Part shown: piece after piece, positions 14,552 to 24,800 of the stretch
How the letters are laid out: every line of letters starts with the position of its first letter
Numbering within the stretch: the first letter of the stretch is position 1
DNA from: a bacterium
GTDB taxonomy: Bacteria > Elusimicrobiota > Elusimicrobia > Elusimicrobiales > UBA9959
NCBI GenBank assembly: GCA_021845705.1
Contig: JAJZVJ010000001.1
Span: 1 to 29,654 of the forward strand
Reading direction: 5' to 3'
Length of the DNA: 29,654 nt
Notes under the pieces: model-generated
The model's database searches: none
What the model saw: only the letters and a program-made list of their open reading frames with translations
What the model was told of the DNA's origin: nothing
Program-made: the position numbers and the translations under genes

Positions 14552-16296
14552 ATAGCTGGCGGCGCCCCGGGTTTGGCTGCAGCGCCGGCCTCCATTGATT
14601 TAAGAGCTTTGCGCCCTTCCCTGTCCGAGGCGCTGTAGCGGCTTTTATAAACGCCAAGTTTGGAAAGGTCCGTCTGTATTTTAGCAAGAACGGGGGTCTG
14701 GATTTCTCCCACGGAGCCGGCCAGTTCGTCCGGGGACATCTCAAGCGCGTCGGACAGGTTAAGGCCGGTGGAATCCAGCTCCGCTTTCTCCGCGGCAGGC
14801 ATTACGTCACGGCGATCCAGTTCCGCGGTAACGGCTCCTAAAACCTGGGAAGCGGCGGAATCGATAGATGGAAGGCCGGAGAAGTAACGCTGACGCACAG
14901 TAGTGGCGAATTTTTTAGAACCGCTCAGCTCGAACTCGGTTCCGATCTCAAGTTTTTTGGAAGCATAGGAGGAAAAATCTCTGCTTGAGGTAAGTATACG
15001 ATTAAATTCCGCGTCCTTGCGGATCTTCTCCGTAGTGTAAAGCCCTTCCAGCGACATAGCCTCAATCTCGTCTTCCTGCACATGCGGCTTGTAGACGTTC
15101 CGGCTGGCGGCCCAGTCCGCCTGCATTTTGTGCCCCGCCTCGTAAACCACGGCAGGGGACATATACTTGGCTATCTCTCCCACCTGCGCGGGGCTGCCCA
15201 TAAGCGAGGCGGCGGTGTAGCCTTTCATGCGCATATACTGCTGTATAGTTTCGGAGTCGAGTATTATGGCGCCCGAAGCGGCGTCGTAGCGGGAATACCC
15301 GCCGCTCAGCGGGGCTATTTTTATCCTGAGCCCTCCGGGGAAGGCGGCCAGGGCGCGGTCCCCGGCTTTGGTCCCGGCCAGCTCACGGGCCGCGGCGGTA
15401 TTAAGCATGCTCCCCAGGAGTTCGCGCTGCTGGGCGGGCAGCACCTCCTGCGGCAGCGAGCCGCGGGCCGCGTTTATCTTGGCCTTCAGGTCCGGGCTCA
15501 CGTTAATATTGCTGCCGTCGAAAAAGTTGCCAAGCAGGTAGATCTTGTCTTCGAAACTTTTGCCGGAAAGCTGGGCCAGCTGCGAGGGCGAAAGCGCCCC
15601 GGAATTGATGACCGCCCGCACGGCCACGTCCACGGCCACCTGGTCCCTGGCCGCCGAGAGCTTTTCATCGCTGTAAAAAAGGAACTGGGGGTTAACCTCT
15701 ATTATTTTTTCTATCACGGCGTTGCGCTCGCGTATCACCATCCCCGCCCAGGCGGCCTTGGTGACGTTAACGGCCTGGCCCGAGCGCATATCCGCCTGGC
15801 CCCAGCTCAGCGCGCGCGTGCTGGTCATAGTCCCAAAAACCACGTCCCATTCCCTTATGGCTTTCCTTATGACCGCTTTTTTGGTCTCCGGGTAAGAGGG
15901 CTGGTACCTGGCAAGCCAGTCAAAGAGCTTTTCCGGCGCGGGGCCTACGCCCATCCTGGCCAGGGGCTTGTCCGCGTCTATCCTTATAGAGAGGGACTGG
16001 TTGAGCAGGTTTGCTTTAGAATCGTCCCAGGGCAGGGCCAGCAGTTCTTTAAGGTCTTTAAGCGCTTCGGCTTTGCCAAGCAGAACGGCGCCTTTCCGGG
16101 CGTCCGCCTCCGCGAGGCCGCGGGCTTCGTTATCGTTCAAAAAATCCGCGGCGGCCGCGGGGTCGCCGCTTGAAATGGCGGCGTCGTAGGCCGCAAGACG
16201 CTCCTGCACCTGCCCGGCCCCGGCGTTAAGGGCGCCAAGCAGCAGCCCGGCCGCTATGGCGGACAGGCGCAGTATTCTGGCGGGCGCGGAAGTCAT
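14548..16296 (-). CDS. Secreted protein with degenerate zinc-metallopeptidase motif
   Basis: Protein of 582 residues with a signal peptide (about residues 1-28, ending AGAGQ). Residues 30-330 are mainly helical and Ala-rich with no recognised domain. Around residue 340 the sequence takes on the look of a zinc peptidase: a strand SGAIILDSETI, a helix, then YEAGH at residues 385-389 where HExxH is expected, followed by QEDEIEAMSLE near residue 410, where the third ligand Glu would lie. The first His of HExxH is Tyr385 (codon TAC), so the protein is probably catalytically dead or only binds. The remainder is helical with a Gly/Pro/Ala-rich tail. The gene begins one base after the stop of the C11 peptidase gene and overlaps the next gene by four bases, so the three are one operon. 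An inhibitor, chaperone or scaffold role for the peptidase is conceivable. Confidence 0.75.
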   Translation of the reverse strand: MTSAPARILRLSAIAAGLLLGALNAGAGQVQERLAAYDAAISSGDPAAAADFLNDNEARGLAEADARKGAVLLGKAEALKDLKELLALPWDDSKANLLNQSLSIRIDADKPLARMGVGPAPEKLFDWLARYQPSYPETKKAVIRKAIREWDVVFGTMTSTRALSWGQADMRSGQAVNVTKAAWAGMVIRERNAVIEKIIEVNPQFLFYSDEKLSAARDQVAVDVAVRAVINSGALSPSQLAQLSGKSFEDKIYLLGNFFDGSNINVSPDLKAKINAARGSLPQEVLPAQQRELLGSMLNTAAARELAGTKAGDRALAAFPGGLRIKIAPLSGGYSRYDAASGAIILDSETIQQYMRMKGYTAASLMGSPAQVGEIAKYMSPAVVYEAGHKMQADWAASRNVYKPHVQEDEIEAMSLEGLYTTEKIRKDAEFNRILTSSRDFSSYASKKLEIGTEFELSGSKKFATTVRQRYFSGLPSIDSAASQVLGAVTAELDRRDVMPAAEKAELDSTGLNLSDALEMSPDELAGSVGEIQTPVLAKIQTDLSKLGVYKSRYSASDREGRKALKSMEAGAAAKPGAPPAI

Positions 16297-16297
16297 A

Positions 16298-17566
16298 TCA
16301 CTTAAGCCTCTCGCTCATTATAGCCAGCAGGAAACTTCCCCACTGTGAATCGTTGGAAAAAGCCAGTCTCTCGTAATTAGCGGAATTGTAGCGCTGGTCG
16401 GGCACATAGATGGCCAGGCCGTTCGCCCGCGTATAGCTTTTCTGCACCGGCTGTTTTACCGCGTTGAGTATGACGAGCTTGGTTGAAATATAATCCTTTA
16501 GATCCTCACCGGCGCTCTTGACCGGCTGGCTGGCGGCCAACGCCGCGTCCACGCGGTCAACGTAGTCTTCCAGGTCTTTAGACTCTTCCTGCGCGAACCT
16601 GGAAGTGGAAGAGACAAGGCCGGCGTTCGCGGCCGCCGACAAGGCTTTTTTATCGGCTTTTACGGCCGAAACCCAGTTATCAAGAGCGCTCACGAACCCC
16701 GGCATAGCCGAGGTCCTGACGGCGGAAAGCGTAGCGTCGGCCCGGTAGCTGGCGCCATAAGCGTCCACCATAGCGCCGCCAAGAGCTTCCGCGTTCATCC
16801 CCGGGTTAGCGGAAAGCCGGCCCAGGAGCGTGTTGTAAGGATAACCGTCGTCCGGGATGGATTCCTCGGAGCCGACTATGACCGAAGCGGAATCTTTTAG
16901 TTCGTAAACTACGCTGGCCATCTGCATAAGGCACGCGTCGGTGGCGAAAACGTCTATCTTGCGGCCAAGGACCTGCTTTATCTGCGCCAGGGCGGCGCCC
17001 AGCTGGTCCACTTCCATATAGTTCTTGCTCACATCGTCGAAAGAAATGCCCAGCCTGCCGTCGCCGTGGTTCCAAAGTACGATAGCCGTTTTTTTTGCCG
17101 GGTATTTGCGTACAGCCCGCTTTACGAAGCGCACCAGATTGGCCGCGCTGCCCATATCGGAATCGTTGGATGAATAAATGACCGGGGAACTTATCCTGGA
17201 AGTGTCGGAATCCCTGGTAACGAACAGGGTTTTAGCCCCGCGCGGGAACTGCAGGTTGCGGCCGGAGGGATCGTCTATCCCAAGCACGCCGTATTCCACC
17301 ACCACAGCCATGCGGTCCGAGGAACCGACCTGCTCCATTTCATTTATATCTTTGTTTGCGTAGCCAAGTATGCCAAGGTCGTTGACGCCGTTTATAAAAA
17401 CCATCACCAGCCAGTCGCGCTCCGCGGCGGGGGCCGGGGCGGGCACGGCGGGGGAAGCCGCCGGGCGCGGCAGGTTTGACATGAGGCTGTCGAAAGAAGC
17501 GTCCTGGGCGTTTAAGCCCACCGCCATTGCGGACAGCGCCGCGAATATTAAAAATGCCCGTTTCAT
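16298..17566 (-). CDS. Secreted clostripain-family (C11) cysteine peptidase
   Basis: Protein of 422 residues with a signal peptide (residues 1-20, ending LNAQD) and a Pro/Ala-rich linker to about residue 50. The peptidase domain of clan CD follows. The catalytic His is in VLWNHGDG near residue 166 and the catalytic Cys in ATDACLMQM near residue 211, both in the C11 arrangement. GSEESIPDDGYPY near residues 230-242 is also typical. Clostripain-type enzymes cleave after Arg or Lys and often self-activate. No ribosome binding site of normal strength lies before the ATG. The gene heads a three-gene operon closed by the terminator near 13930 and lies just downstream of the PorV-like gene. In type IX secretion the sortase PorU is also a clan CD cysteine peptidase, though of family C25. 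Confidence 0.88.
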   Translation of the reverse strand: MKRAFLIFAALSAMAVGLNAQDASFDSLMSNLPRPAASPAVPAPAPAAERDWLVMVFINGVNDLGILGYANKDINEMEQVGSSDRMAVVVEYGVLGIDDPSGRNLQFPRGAKTLFVTRDSDTSRISSPVIYSSNDSDMGSAANLVRFVKRAVRKYPAKKTAIVLWNHGDGRLGISFDDVSKNYMEVDQLGAALAQIKQVLGRKIDVFATDACLMQMASVVYELKDSASVIVGSEESIPDDGYPYNTLLGRLSANPGMNAEALGGAMVDAYGASYRADATLSAVRTSAMPGFVSALDNWVSAVKADKKALSAAANAGLVSSTSRFAQEESKDLEDYVDRVDAALAASQPVKSAGEDLKDYISTKLVILNAVKQPVQKSYTRANGLAIYVPDQRYNSANYERLAFSNDSQWGSFLLAIMSERLK

Positions 17567-17683
17567 ACTAATATTTTCGCCTATTGTTTGACATTAATCA
17601 AAGGCCTTAAGCCCCAGAAGGCAATAGGTCCTAAGTCCTACTTCATACAAAACACAACAGGAGGCATCGACGGCTCCGTTAAT
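17567..17683 (-). promoter_or_regulatory. Structured 5' leader of the peptidase operon
   Basis: The predicted transcript has a leader of about 110 bases. CCTATTG (17580-17586) pairs with CAATAGG (17622-17628), enclosing two hairpins: TTTGA/TCAAA (17587-17591 with 17598-17602) and CCTT/AAGG (17605-17608 with 17618-17621). Together they make a compact three-way junction. The outer stem on the coding side includes the only purine-rich AGG near the ATG. A weaker second promoter (TTGATT, 17 bases, GAAAAT, six bases, ATG) overlaps the same area. Confidence 0.4.
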
Positions 17684-17711
17684 ATTATACGTGAATATCT
17701 TGACTTGTCAA
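17684..17711 (-). promoter_or_regulatory. Near-consensus sigma-70 promoter of the peptidase operon
   Basis: On the minus strand a perfect TTGACA (complement of 17706-17711) and a perfect TATAAT (complement of 17684-17689) are separated by 16 bases. The start is predicted near 17677. This is the strongest promoter match in the window and shows that the peptidase operon can be transcribed independently of the PorV-like gene upstream. Confidence 0.8.
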
Positions 17712-17758
17712 GGCCATACCACATAGTGGCGGGAGGCCGAAAGCAGTTTTCTGCCGCA

Positions 17759-17835
17759 AGGCCGCAAATTGACCGACGTTTAAAGTTTACTTCGGTTTTC
17801 CCGCGGTTGACGCTGCTTAAAGAGGCCGCAAATTG
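17759..17835. repeat. Pair of 13-base direct repeats upstream of the peptidase promoter
   Basis: AGGCCGCAAATTG occurs at 17759-17771 and again at 17823-17835, 64 bases apart, which is close to six helical turns. Both lie upstream of the -35 element, where activator or repressor sites could be. The rest of 17712-17845, between the PorV-like stop and the promoter, contains a small GCAG/CTGC hairpin but no convincing terminator. Confidence 0.45.
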
Positions 17836-17845
17836 TCTGGTAAAA

Positions 17846-18820
17846 TTAGAACTTCTTCTTCAGCGTTATGCGCTGCACGCTTCCCAGGCTGCCTTCCGGG
17901 GACATGGCGTAGTCCAGGTCCGCGTTCATTACTTTTATACCCGCCCCCGCGCTGAACGCGCCCGCGGCGCTTTGGCCGGAACCGCCGTTCACGCCGCCGC
18001 GCAGGGAAAGGCCGCTCATGGTACCCGGCCCGCCGAAAAGGGCGTACTCCGTGCCCAGGCTGTAGGCGGTGTGTTTGTCGTACACATAGCGCCGCGCGTC
18101 CAGGTTCAGCATAAAGCCCGCAACAGGCGTGAACATTATGCCGGCGCTTACGCTTAAAGGCAGTTGGTCGCGCTGGGAAATATATTTTATCCCCGTGCCC
18201 AGGTTCTGCACGGCAACACCCACGGACACCGGTAGCCCCCTAAAGCCGCGTTTTACGCCCAGGTCCACCGCGTAACCCGTCCCTTTTACGCCCGCAATAG
18301 AACTTTCTATGTACTTCACCGCCCCGCCCACGCTGTACCTGCCGTATTGTTTGGCCAGCGCAAGGCCGGCCGCCTGGTCGTAGGCGGAATAGCCGCCGGT
18401 TATGCCCCTTGCAGCCGTGCGGCCTTCCATTTCGCCGCTCGACAGCCGGGCGAAACTTAGGCCCAGTTTCCACTTGGCGGAACCGGGCAGGGCGAACCCC
18501 GCGCCCACAAAATCGTACGCCGTGCCAAGATACAGGGCGCTGTGGCTTAAGGCGGCCTCGCCGCGCTCCATTGAGGCGAGCCCGGCCGGGTTATACGAAA
18601 TGGCGCTTATCCCGACAGCGGAAGCCGCCCCCGCCGACGACATGGCCCCCGCCCGCGCGTCCGTGTCTATGCGCAGGAACTCCGCGCCGCTTTCAAGCGC
18701 CTGGCTTAGCTTTACCGACGGGGTAAACACAAAAACAAGCGCCGCGCCCAGCACCCAGGGCCTTGAAAGCAGGTAAACAATGCGGTTCAGCATCTCATGA
18801 GGGTTAATTTTAGTTTTCAT
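17846..18820 (-). CDS. PorV/PorQ-family outer-membrane protein
   Basis: Beta-barrel protein of 324 residues. A hydrophobic N-terminal segment (about residues 10-40) acts as signal peptide. The mature start has the family hallmark: a GAEFLRIDTDARAGAMSSAG segment near residue 43, then SYNPAGLAS near residue 75, then strands of a FadL-like barrel. The protein ends in a Phe, as expected for outer-membrane insertion. In Bacteroidetes PorV carries type IX cargo from the translocon to the sortase by binding the cargo C-terminal domain. PorQ and other relatives have related roles. The gene begins 10 bases after the stop of the giant protein gene, with a G-rich ribosome binding site in the gap, so the two are almost certainly one transcript. 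This supports a dedicated cargo-and-shuttle pair. A Met at residue 10 is an alternative start. Confidence 0.85.
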   Translation of the reverse strand: MKTKINPHEMLNRIVYLLSRPWVLGAALVFVFTPSVKLSQALESGAEFLRIDTDARAGAMSSAGAASAVGISAISYNPAGLASMERGEAALSHSALYLGTAYDFVGAGFALPGSAKWKLGLSFARLSSGEMEGRTAARGITGGYSAYDQAAGLALAKQYGRYSVGGAVKYIESSIAGVKGTGYAVDLGVKRGFRGLPVSVGVAVQNLGTGIKYISQRDQLPLSVSAGIMFTPVAGFMLNLDARRYVYDKHTAYSLGTEYALFGGPGTMSGLSLRGGVNGGSGQSAAGAFSAGAGIKVMNADLDYAMSPEGSLGSVQRITLKKKF

Positions 18821-18830
18821 GATCCCCCCC

Positions 18831-21800
18831 TTAACGGACCACCGCGAACTTGCCGGTTTTTTTCAGCTTCCGCCCGTCCTTTTTAGCCTCTATGTAGTAA
18901 AGGTAAACCCCGCTGGGGATATGGCCGCGCCAGGCGTATTCGTAGGCGTAGCTTAAGCCGTTGCCGTCGTCCAGCTCAAGCGGCGGCCCCATAAGCGTAT
19001 GCTCGTGCGCAAGCCTGCCGCTTATGGTGTATATTTTTATGTCCACGCTGTAGGCCAGGCCGCATTCTATATGGAACGCGGGCACGTCCGCGCCTTTGGC
19101 CGGGTTAGGGAACACGTAAACCTCGCCCAGCCTGAACGCCGGGTCGGGCCCGGCGAGAACCCCGGAACCGCCGGAGGGCATAGCCGCCGCCCTGGTCTTT
19201 ATGCCGCCGCCCGGCCGCCCGGCAGCCGCGGGCAGAGCCTCCCCGGACTGCATAATATTGCCCATGCCGCTGACGGCGGCGGCCCTTACGAAATAATGCC
19301 CGCCCAGCAGCGCGTTGCCGCCCAGCTTCATGTCCGCGTACGGGGCGTAGACCGTTGCAACCAGGTTTGCCCCCCCTGTAAACGTGATAGTAGAGGAAGT
19401 TTTAACAAAAATGTTCAGGCTGGAAGCCGCGCCGGCGGCATTAAACGAACTGCCGCCGTTCATGTTGATATCTCCCGATACAAGTATGTCTACTTTTCCG
19501 TCTATCTTTACGTCGGCCCCGCCGGAAAGTTCGATGCCTTTAAAGTAGTAAGTCCCGGTGGACAACGTAAGCACGGCTTTGGAACTTACCGCCAATTTCC
19601 CGTCCACAAGATAGCCGGCGGGAGGCGTATTGCCCGCGCCCTCCTGAATGGCGCCCAGAGAAACAGGCTCGGGCTGCAATTGGGCCGCGCCGTTGACCGC
19701 CTGGCCGGTTATCTGCGCTTTGCCCTTAAGCGTGATAGTGGAGGCGTAGACGTCACCCAGTATGCGCGTGTTCCCCGAGAGCGCCGCTTCGGAATTGGAA
19801 TTAACCGCGCCCGAGATATCCGCCGTGCCCGACATGGCAAGCCCGGCCACGGCGTCCAGCGCGTCGTTCTGCAGCGTGCTCACCGCCAGCCGCGCCTGCT
19901 TATATGTCTCTATGTTGCCCAGGTTATCCACCGACCAGTAACGGATGTCCCAGGTGCCCTGCGGCAGGGTGAAGGGCTGCGTATAGCTGTACACCGCGGA
20001 CTGGCCCGTGGCCACGTTCACTGGCTGGTAGAATATTTGTTTAAGCCCGGAAGCTACTCCCGCCGAAACCACATCCCCGGCGGCAAGGGTTAACGGCGTC
20101 TCCGGCGTAAGCACCGGCAGGCCGAAAGCCTGGAACCTGGGCCCGCCCAGGGTTATGGACGTGGCGGGCGGCGTGTTGTCCACGGCGAGCTGCGCGGTCT
20201 TTAACTGCTCCGCATTATTCACACGGTCCAGGCTGTAGTATTCCAGCGTGTGCCTGCCTTCCGCCGTTATGGTGAAGCTGCCCGCGTAGATCTGCCAGTC
20301 GCCGCCGTCAACCCGGTACTTGGTCAGCAGCACGCCCGAGGCCGTGTCGTTGCTTGCGGGGTCGGCGGCGGTAAGGACTACGCCCGAGTTCCTCGTTATA
20401 TAGATAAGCCCGTCGGCGTCGTAGCGGGCGCCGCTTATGGAGAGGTCCGTTCCCGGCGGCGTGGCGTCCACCCAAAGCTCGGAGGTCTTTGCCGCTTCCG
20501 TGTTGGCAACCTGGTCGGCCGAGTAGAACGACACCGCGCGCTTGCCTTCGGCGGGCAATGTGAAGGCCGCGTAGTCCGCGTACGCGCCGCCGTCAATGGA
20601 GTATTTCGTATAGCGCACGCCGGAGGCGACCTGGTTTACAACAGGGTCCTCGGCGGTTATCAGCACCCGCGAGCGCGTACTGATGTAAACCTTACCGCCG
20701 CTGTACCTGTCACCGGATATGGATAGTTCGCTTGCAGGCGCGCTGCCGTCCACGTAGAATTGCGCTGACCTTGACGCCTCTATGTTGCCCGCCTTGTCTC
20801 CGGCGCGGTAAGCAACGTTGTGGATGCCTTCCGGGAGGTTGAACGACGAGGGATATACGCTGAACGGCACGGCATCCATGTAATACTCAATTGCATTAAC
20901 CCCGCTGGCGGCGCCGCTGGAAACAGGGTCGGAGGCCGTGAGCGCAATAAACGAGCGCAGGCTCAGGTATTCCTTCCCGCCATTCTTCCAATCGTCACCG
21001 GACACGGAAAGCAAACTATCAGGCGCGGTCTTGTCTATGTTTATGCCGCCTATGGAAGCGCTTGAACTGTTATCAGCGTAGTCCATGGCGTTGCCCATTG
21101 CGCCCTCGCCGTAGCCTTCGGCACTAAAAACCACTTCGGGCGGGCACAGCCTGACGCCGGAGAGCGCGTCGGCGCAGGTATAGGAGGCTGTGACATCCGT
21201 ATTGTTCCAGCCGTAAGTGTTGGCAAGCGGCACGCGCGCTATGCTCACCGTCGGGCTGGTAAGGTCTATGCTGAAATGCGCCGTAACCGTGCTGGAAAGG
21301 CCAGCGTAGTCGCGGCAATAGCCGGAAACCGCTATGTCCTTGCCTTCAACATCTATAGTTTTGGGCGGCTCGCAGTAAGCCAGGCCGGAGATGGTGTCGG
21401 TGCCGGTGAAGACCACCGCCGCCGCCCCGTTATGCCACCCGTACCGGTTGGCAGCGGGGATTACGGCATCGGACACCGACGGCGCGGTGAGGTCCAGCTT
21501 GAACGCCAGGCTCTGCGGCGCCTTGGTATTGCCAAGGTTGTCACTGGCGTAATACCAAAGCGTATGCTGCCCCTCGGCAGGCACGCTGAAGGCACCCGCG
21601 TATTGCGCAAAGGCGTCACCGGCGGCGCCGTCAACCCGGTAGTAGATGGCCGACACGCCTGACAATTCATCCACTGCGGACAGGTTTATAGTAACGGTGG
21701 AAACATACCAGCCATTATCGCCGGTGGCGCCCGCAAGCTGCGCGGAAGTCTCCGGCGCGGTATTGTCCAGCGCTATGGCGCTGCGCCGGACGGTTTCCGT

Positions 21801-24800
21801 GTTGCCAAGCACGTCCACGGCATTGTAGTCCAGGTAATACCTGCCGTCCGGCAGGGTAAACGCGGAGGCGAACGTGAACGTGGACACGAACGCTCCCCCC
21901 TGTCTGGGCTGCGGATTGTCAAACCTGGCGCTGGCCGCTACAGAACTGCCGGCCACAATGCCGACATTCTGCGCCTTGACGCCCAGCCCTATGCCGTCGC
22001 CCGCCGCCACCAGGTCGTCCAGGCTGGCAAGATCCAGCACGGAATCGCCCTTAAGATACGTCGTGCCGTTGCTGTCGTAATGCGTCCCGGCCACCGAGAG
22101 CGCGCTTGCGGGCTGCCTGACGTCGTGCACCACCTCGAACGCGCCGCCCACGGCGGAACTTGTGTTAAGCGCAAAGTCCGTTGCGTTCACCATCAACTGC
22201 CACATACCGTCGTCTATATCAAGCGGCTCCAGGGACTGGCCGGAGGTTACGGCTATCCTGTCGGGCCGCGAGCCGCGCGGGCTGCCTTTGTCCTCGGTCT
22301 CGACGAGGAAAGCCTGCATGGCCGGGGCCGGGTCAAGATTGTCGCTTACAGTAAAGAAAGGCTGTATCTTGTTCCGCGCGGCCACAAACACATTCCCGGC
22401 AACCGGCGAGGAGATGACTATCCGCGGCGGTGTTCTGTCTATGTTCGCGCGCGCCGTGAGCTGCGCCAGGTTCCCGGCCAGGTCGCTGGCAGCGGCTGTT
22501 GTGGAAACACCGACGCCCTCGCCGGCAAGAATAACATCCTCCGGACAGGATTTAATGCCCGAGAGCGCATCGCTGCATACGAACTTAACGGCCACGTCCC
22601 CGTTGTTCCACCCCGCGGCATTGGGAGCCGGCTTCAGCGAATAAGCCAGCTCCGGCGCGGTGGTGTCTATGCTCACCGTTACCGTGGCCATAGAGGAATT
22701 TGCAGCTTTGTCCCGGCAGTAGCCGCTGACCGCAATACTGGACCCTTGCACGGACACGGTTTTTTGCGGTTCGCAGAAATCAAGCCCGGACAAGGCGTCA
22801 CTGCCGGCAAAACTCACCGTCACCGGGCCATTGTTCCAGCCGTACCCGTTGGCAGGCGGCTCAGGCGCGGCCGAAGTTTCCGGTTTTGTCAGGTCCACAT
22901 TAACCTTCGCCGTGGCGTAGGCCACATTCCCCGCAACGTCACGGCACCAGCCGGGAACGCTCTGCGCCACGCCTTCAAGCGTCAGCGTCGCGGAAGAGCA
23001 CGCCTCAATACCCGACAGCGTGTCGGTCCCCGCGAACACCACCTGCACCGCGGTGTTGTTCCATCCCGCCCCGTTCGGCGCGGGAACCAGCGAATAGCTG
23101 GCCGCAGGCGCGGAAGAATCAAGTTTGAACGCAACTGATCTTTCAACCTCCGCGTTGCCCGCTTTATCCACGGCGTGATACTTAACCGTATGCGCTCCTT
23201 CCGTCGACACCTGCAATGGTGCGCCATAAACGGTATATGTCCCGCCGTCCAGCGAGTACATAACCGCGGCCACGCCTGAAAGAGCATCTGTGGAAGCCAG
23301 CACAACCTCTACGGGCGAAGAATACCAGCCGTTGCGGGAAACTCCGGAAAGCGCGGCGGTACTCACAGGCGCGGTTTTGTCTATCTTTATCCCGTCCGCC
23401 ACGGCTTCGGTGAAATTATCCGCGTAATCGTACACACTGGCGGAAGTGGAAATACCAACGCCCTCTCCGGAAAGAACTATATCCACCGGGCAGTTCCGCA
23501 CACCGGACAGATCATCAGCACAGGTAAACTTCAGGGTAACGTCGCTGTTGTTCCAGCCTGCCCCGTTAGCCGCGGGCAGGGCGGTATACCCGGCTTTCGG
23601 CGCGGTGGTGTCTATATTCACCACCAGCGCAGCCGTGGAGGACCAGCCGGCGTAGTCGGCGCAGTAGCCGGATATGGTCTGGCTGGAGCCCTCGGTCCCT
23701 ACAACTTTTACAGGCGTGCAATACGCCAGCCCTGAGACCGCATCCGTCCCGCTGAACACAGCGGACACGGCGCTGTTGTTCCAGCCATAGCTATTCGCCG
23801 CCGGGGTAGAAACCGCCGCTGCCAGGGGCGCGTTAAGGTCCAGTTTGAACGCCAGTTCTTTTTCGGCTTCTCTGTTGCCCGCCTTATCCACGGCGTAATA
23901 TTTCAGCGGATGCGCACCCGCGCCGGGAACCGCGAAAGACGAGGTATAAAGCGTAAAAGAAGAACCATCAATAGAATAATAAAGTCCTCCAACCCCGCTC
24001 AGGGTATCAGTGGAGGCAAGCGCCACCGCGGCCGGCGACAAGAACCAGCCGTTCTGGCCCGGCACCGCCGCAACCCCCGCGCCCGACACGGGCGGCGTGG
24101 TGTCTATGTTCAGACGGAAAGAAACAGTGGAGGTCCACCCCGCGTAGTCGGCGCAATATCCCGAAACGGGGATACCCGGCCCCTCGCCGCTCACGGTGAA
24201 CGAGGAGCTGCAATAGGCAACGCCCGACACCGCGTCGGTGCCCGCAAAAACCACGTTCACAGGGGCATTATTCCAGCCTTCGGAATTAGAAGCCGGGTTA
24301 TAGGAATAGCCGGCAACAGGCGTGGAAATATCAATACCAAAGGCGGCCGTACTGATCTTTTCAGCATTGGAAACATTATCTACCGAATAGTGCCCGATTG
24401 TATGCCTGCCTTCGGCCAAAACGGGGAAGGAGGAATTATAAACCGCGAAACTGGAACCATCCAGACTGTAAAGCGTTTTGCGGACTCCGGAACCGGCATC
24501 GGAGGAGATAATTATTACTCCGGTAACGGAAGTATACCAGCCAGTGCCGGCCGGGGTTCCGTTCAGCAGCAACGCGCTTACAGGCGCGGCAGTGTCTACA
24601 TACACGGATACTGCGCCTGGCACACCCGTATTGCCGACATTATCCCCGGCAGAATACCCCAGGGAATGCGCTCCGCCGGAAGAAAGGAATATCTCCGCTG
24701 CGCCCGAGAGCGCGGCATGGGTACTGCCGTCAACTGTATAGAACAACTCTTTCACCCCGGATCCCGTATCGGAAGAAACCAGTGTTACGGTGGAACCGGC

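Noticed and set aside
15082..16173. Long plus-strand open frame opposite the degenerate peptidase gene
   Set aside because: His/Gly/Arg-rich translation typical of antisense frames in GC-rich DNA.
13847..17790. The 12-mer TTTAAAGTTTAC shared by 13847-13858 and 17779-17790
   Set aside because: AT-rich, only two copies and at different positions relative to the nearest starts; probably chance.
17588..18157. Plus-strand open frame across the 17567-17845 gap as a divergent gene
   Set aside because: It runs into the PorV-like gene on the other strand, starts with no ribosome binding site and has no motif.
22080..23138. Long plus-strand open frame opposite the repeat region of the giant gene
   Set aside because: It mirrors the module periodicity of the real coding strand and has no signal or domain of its own.
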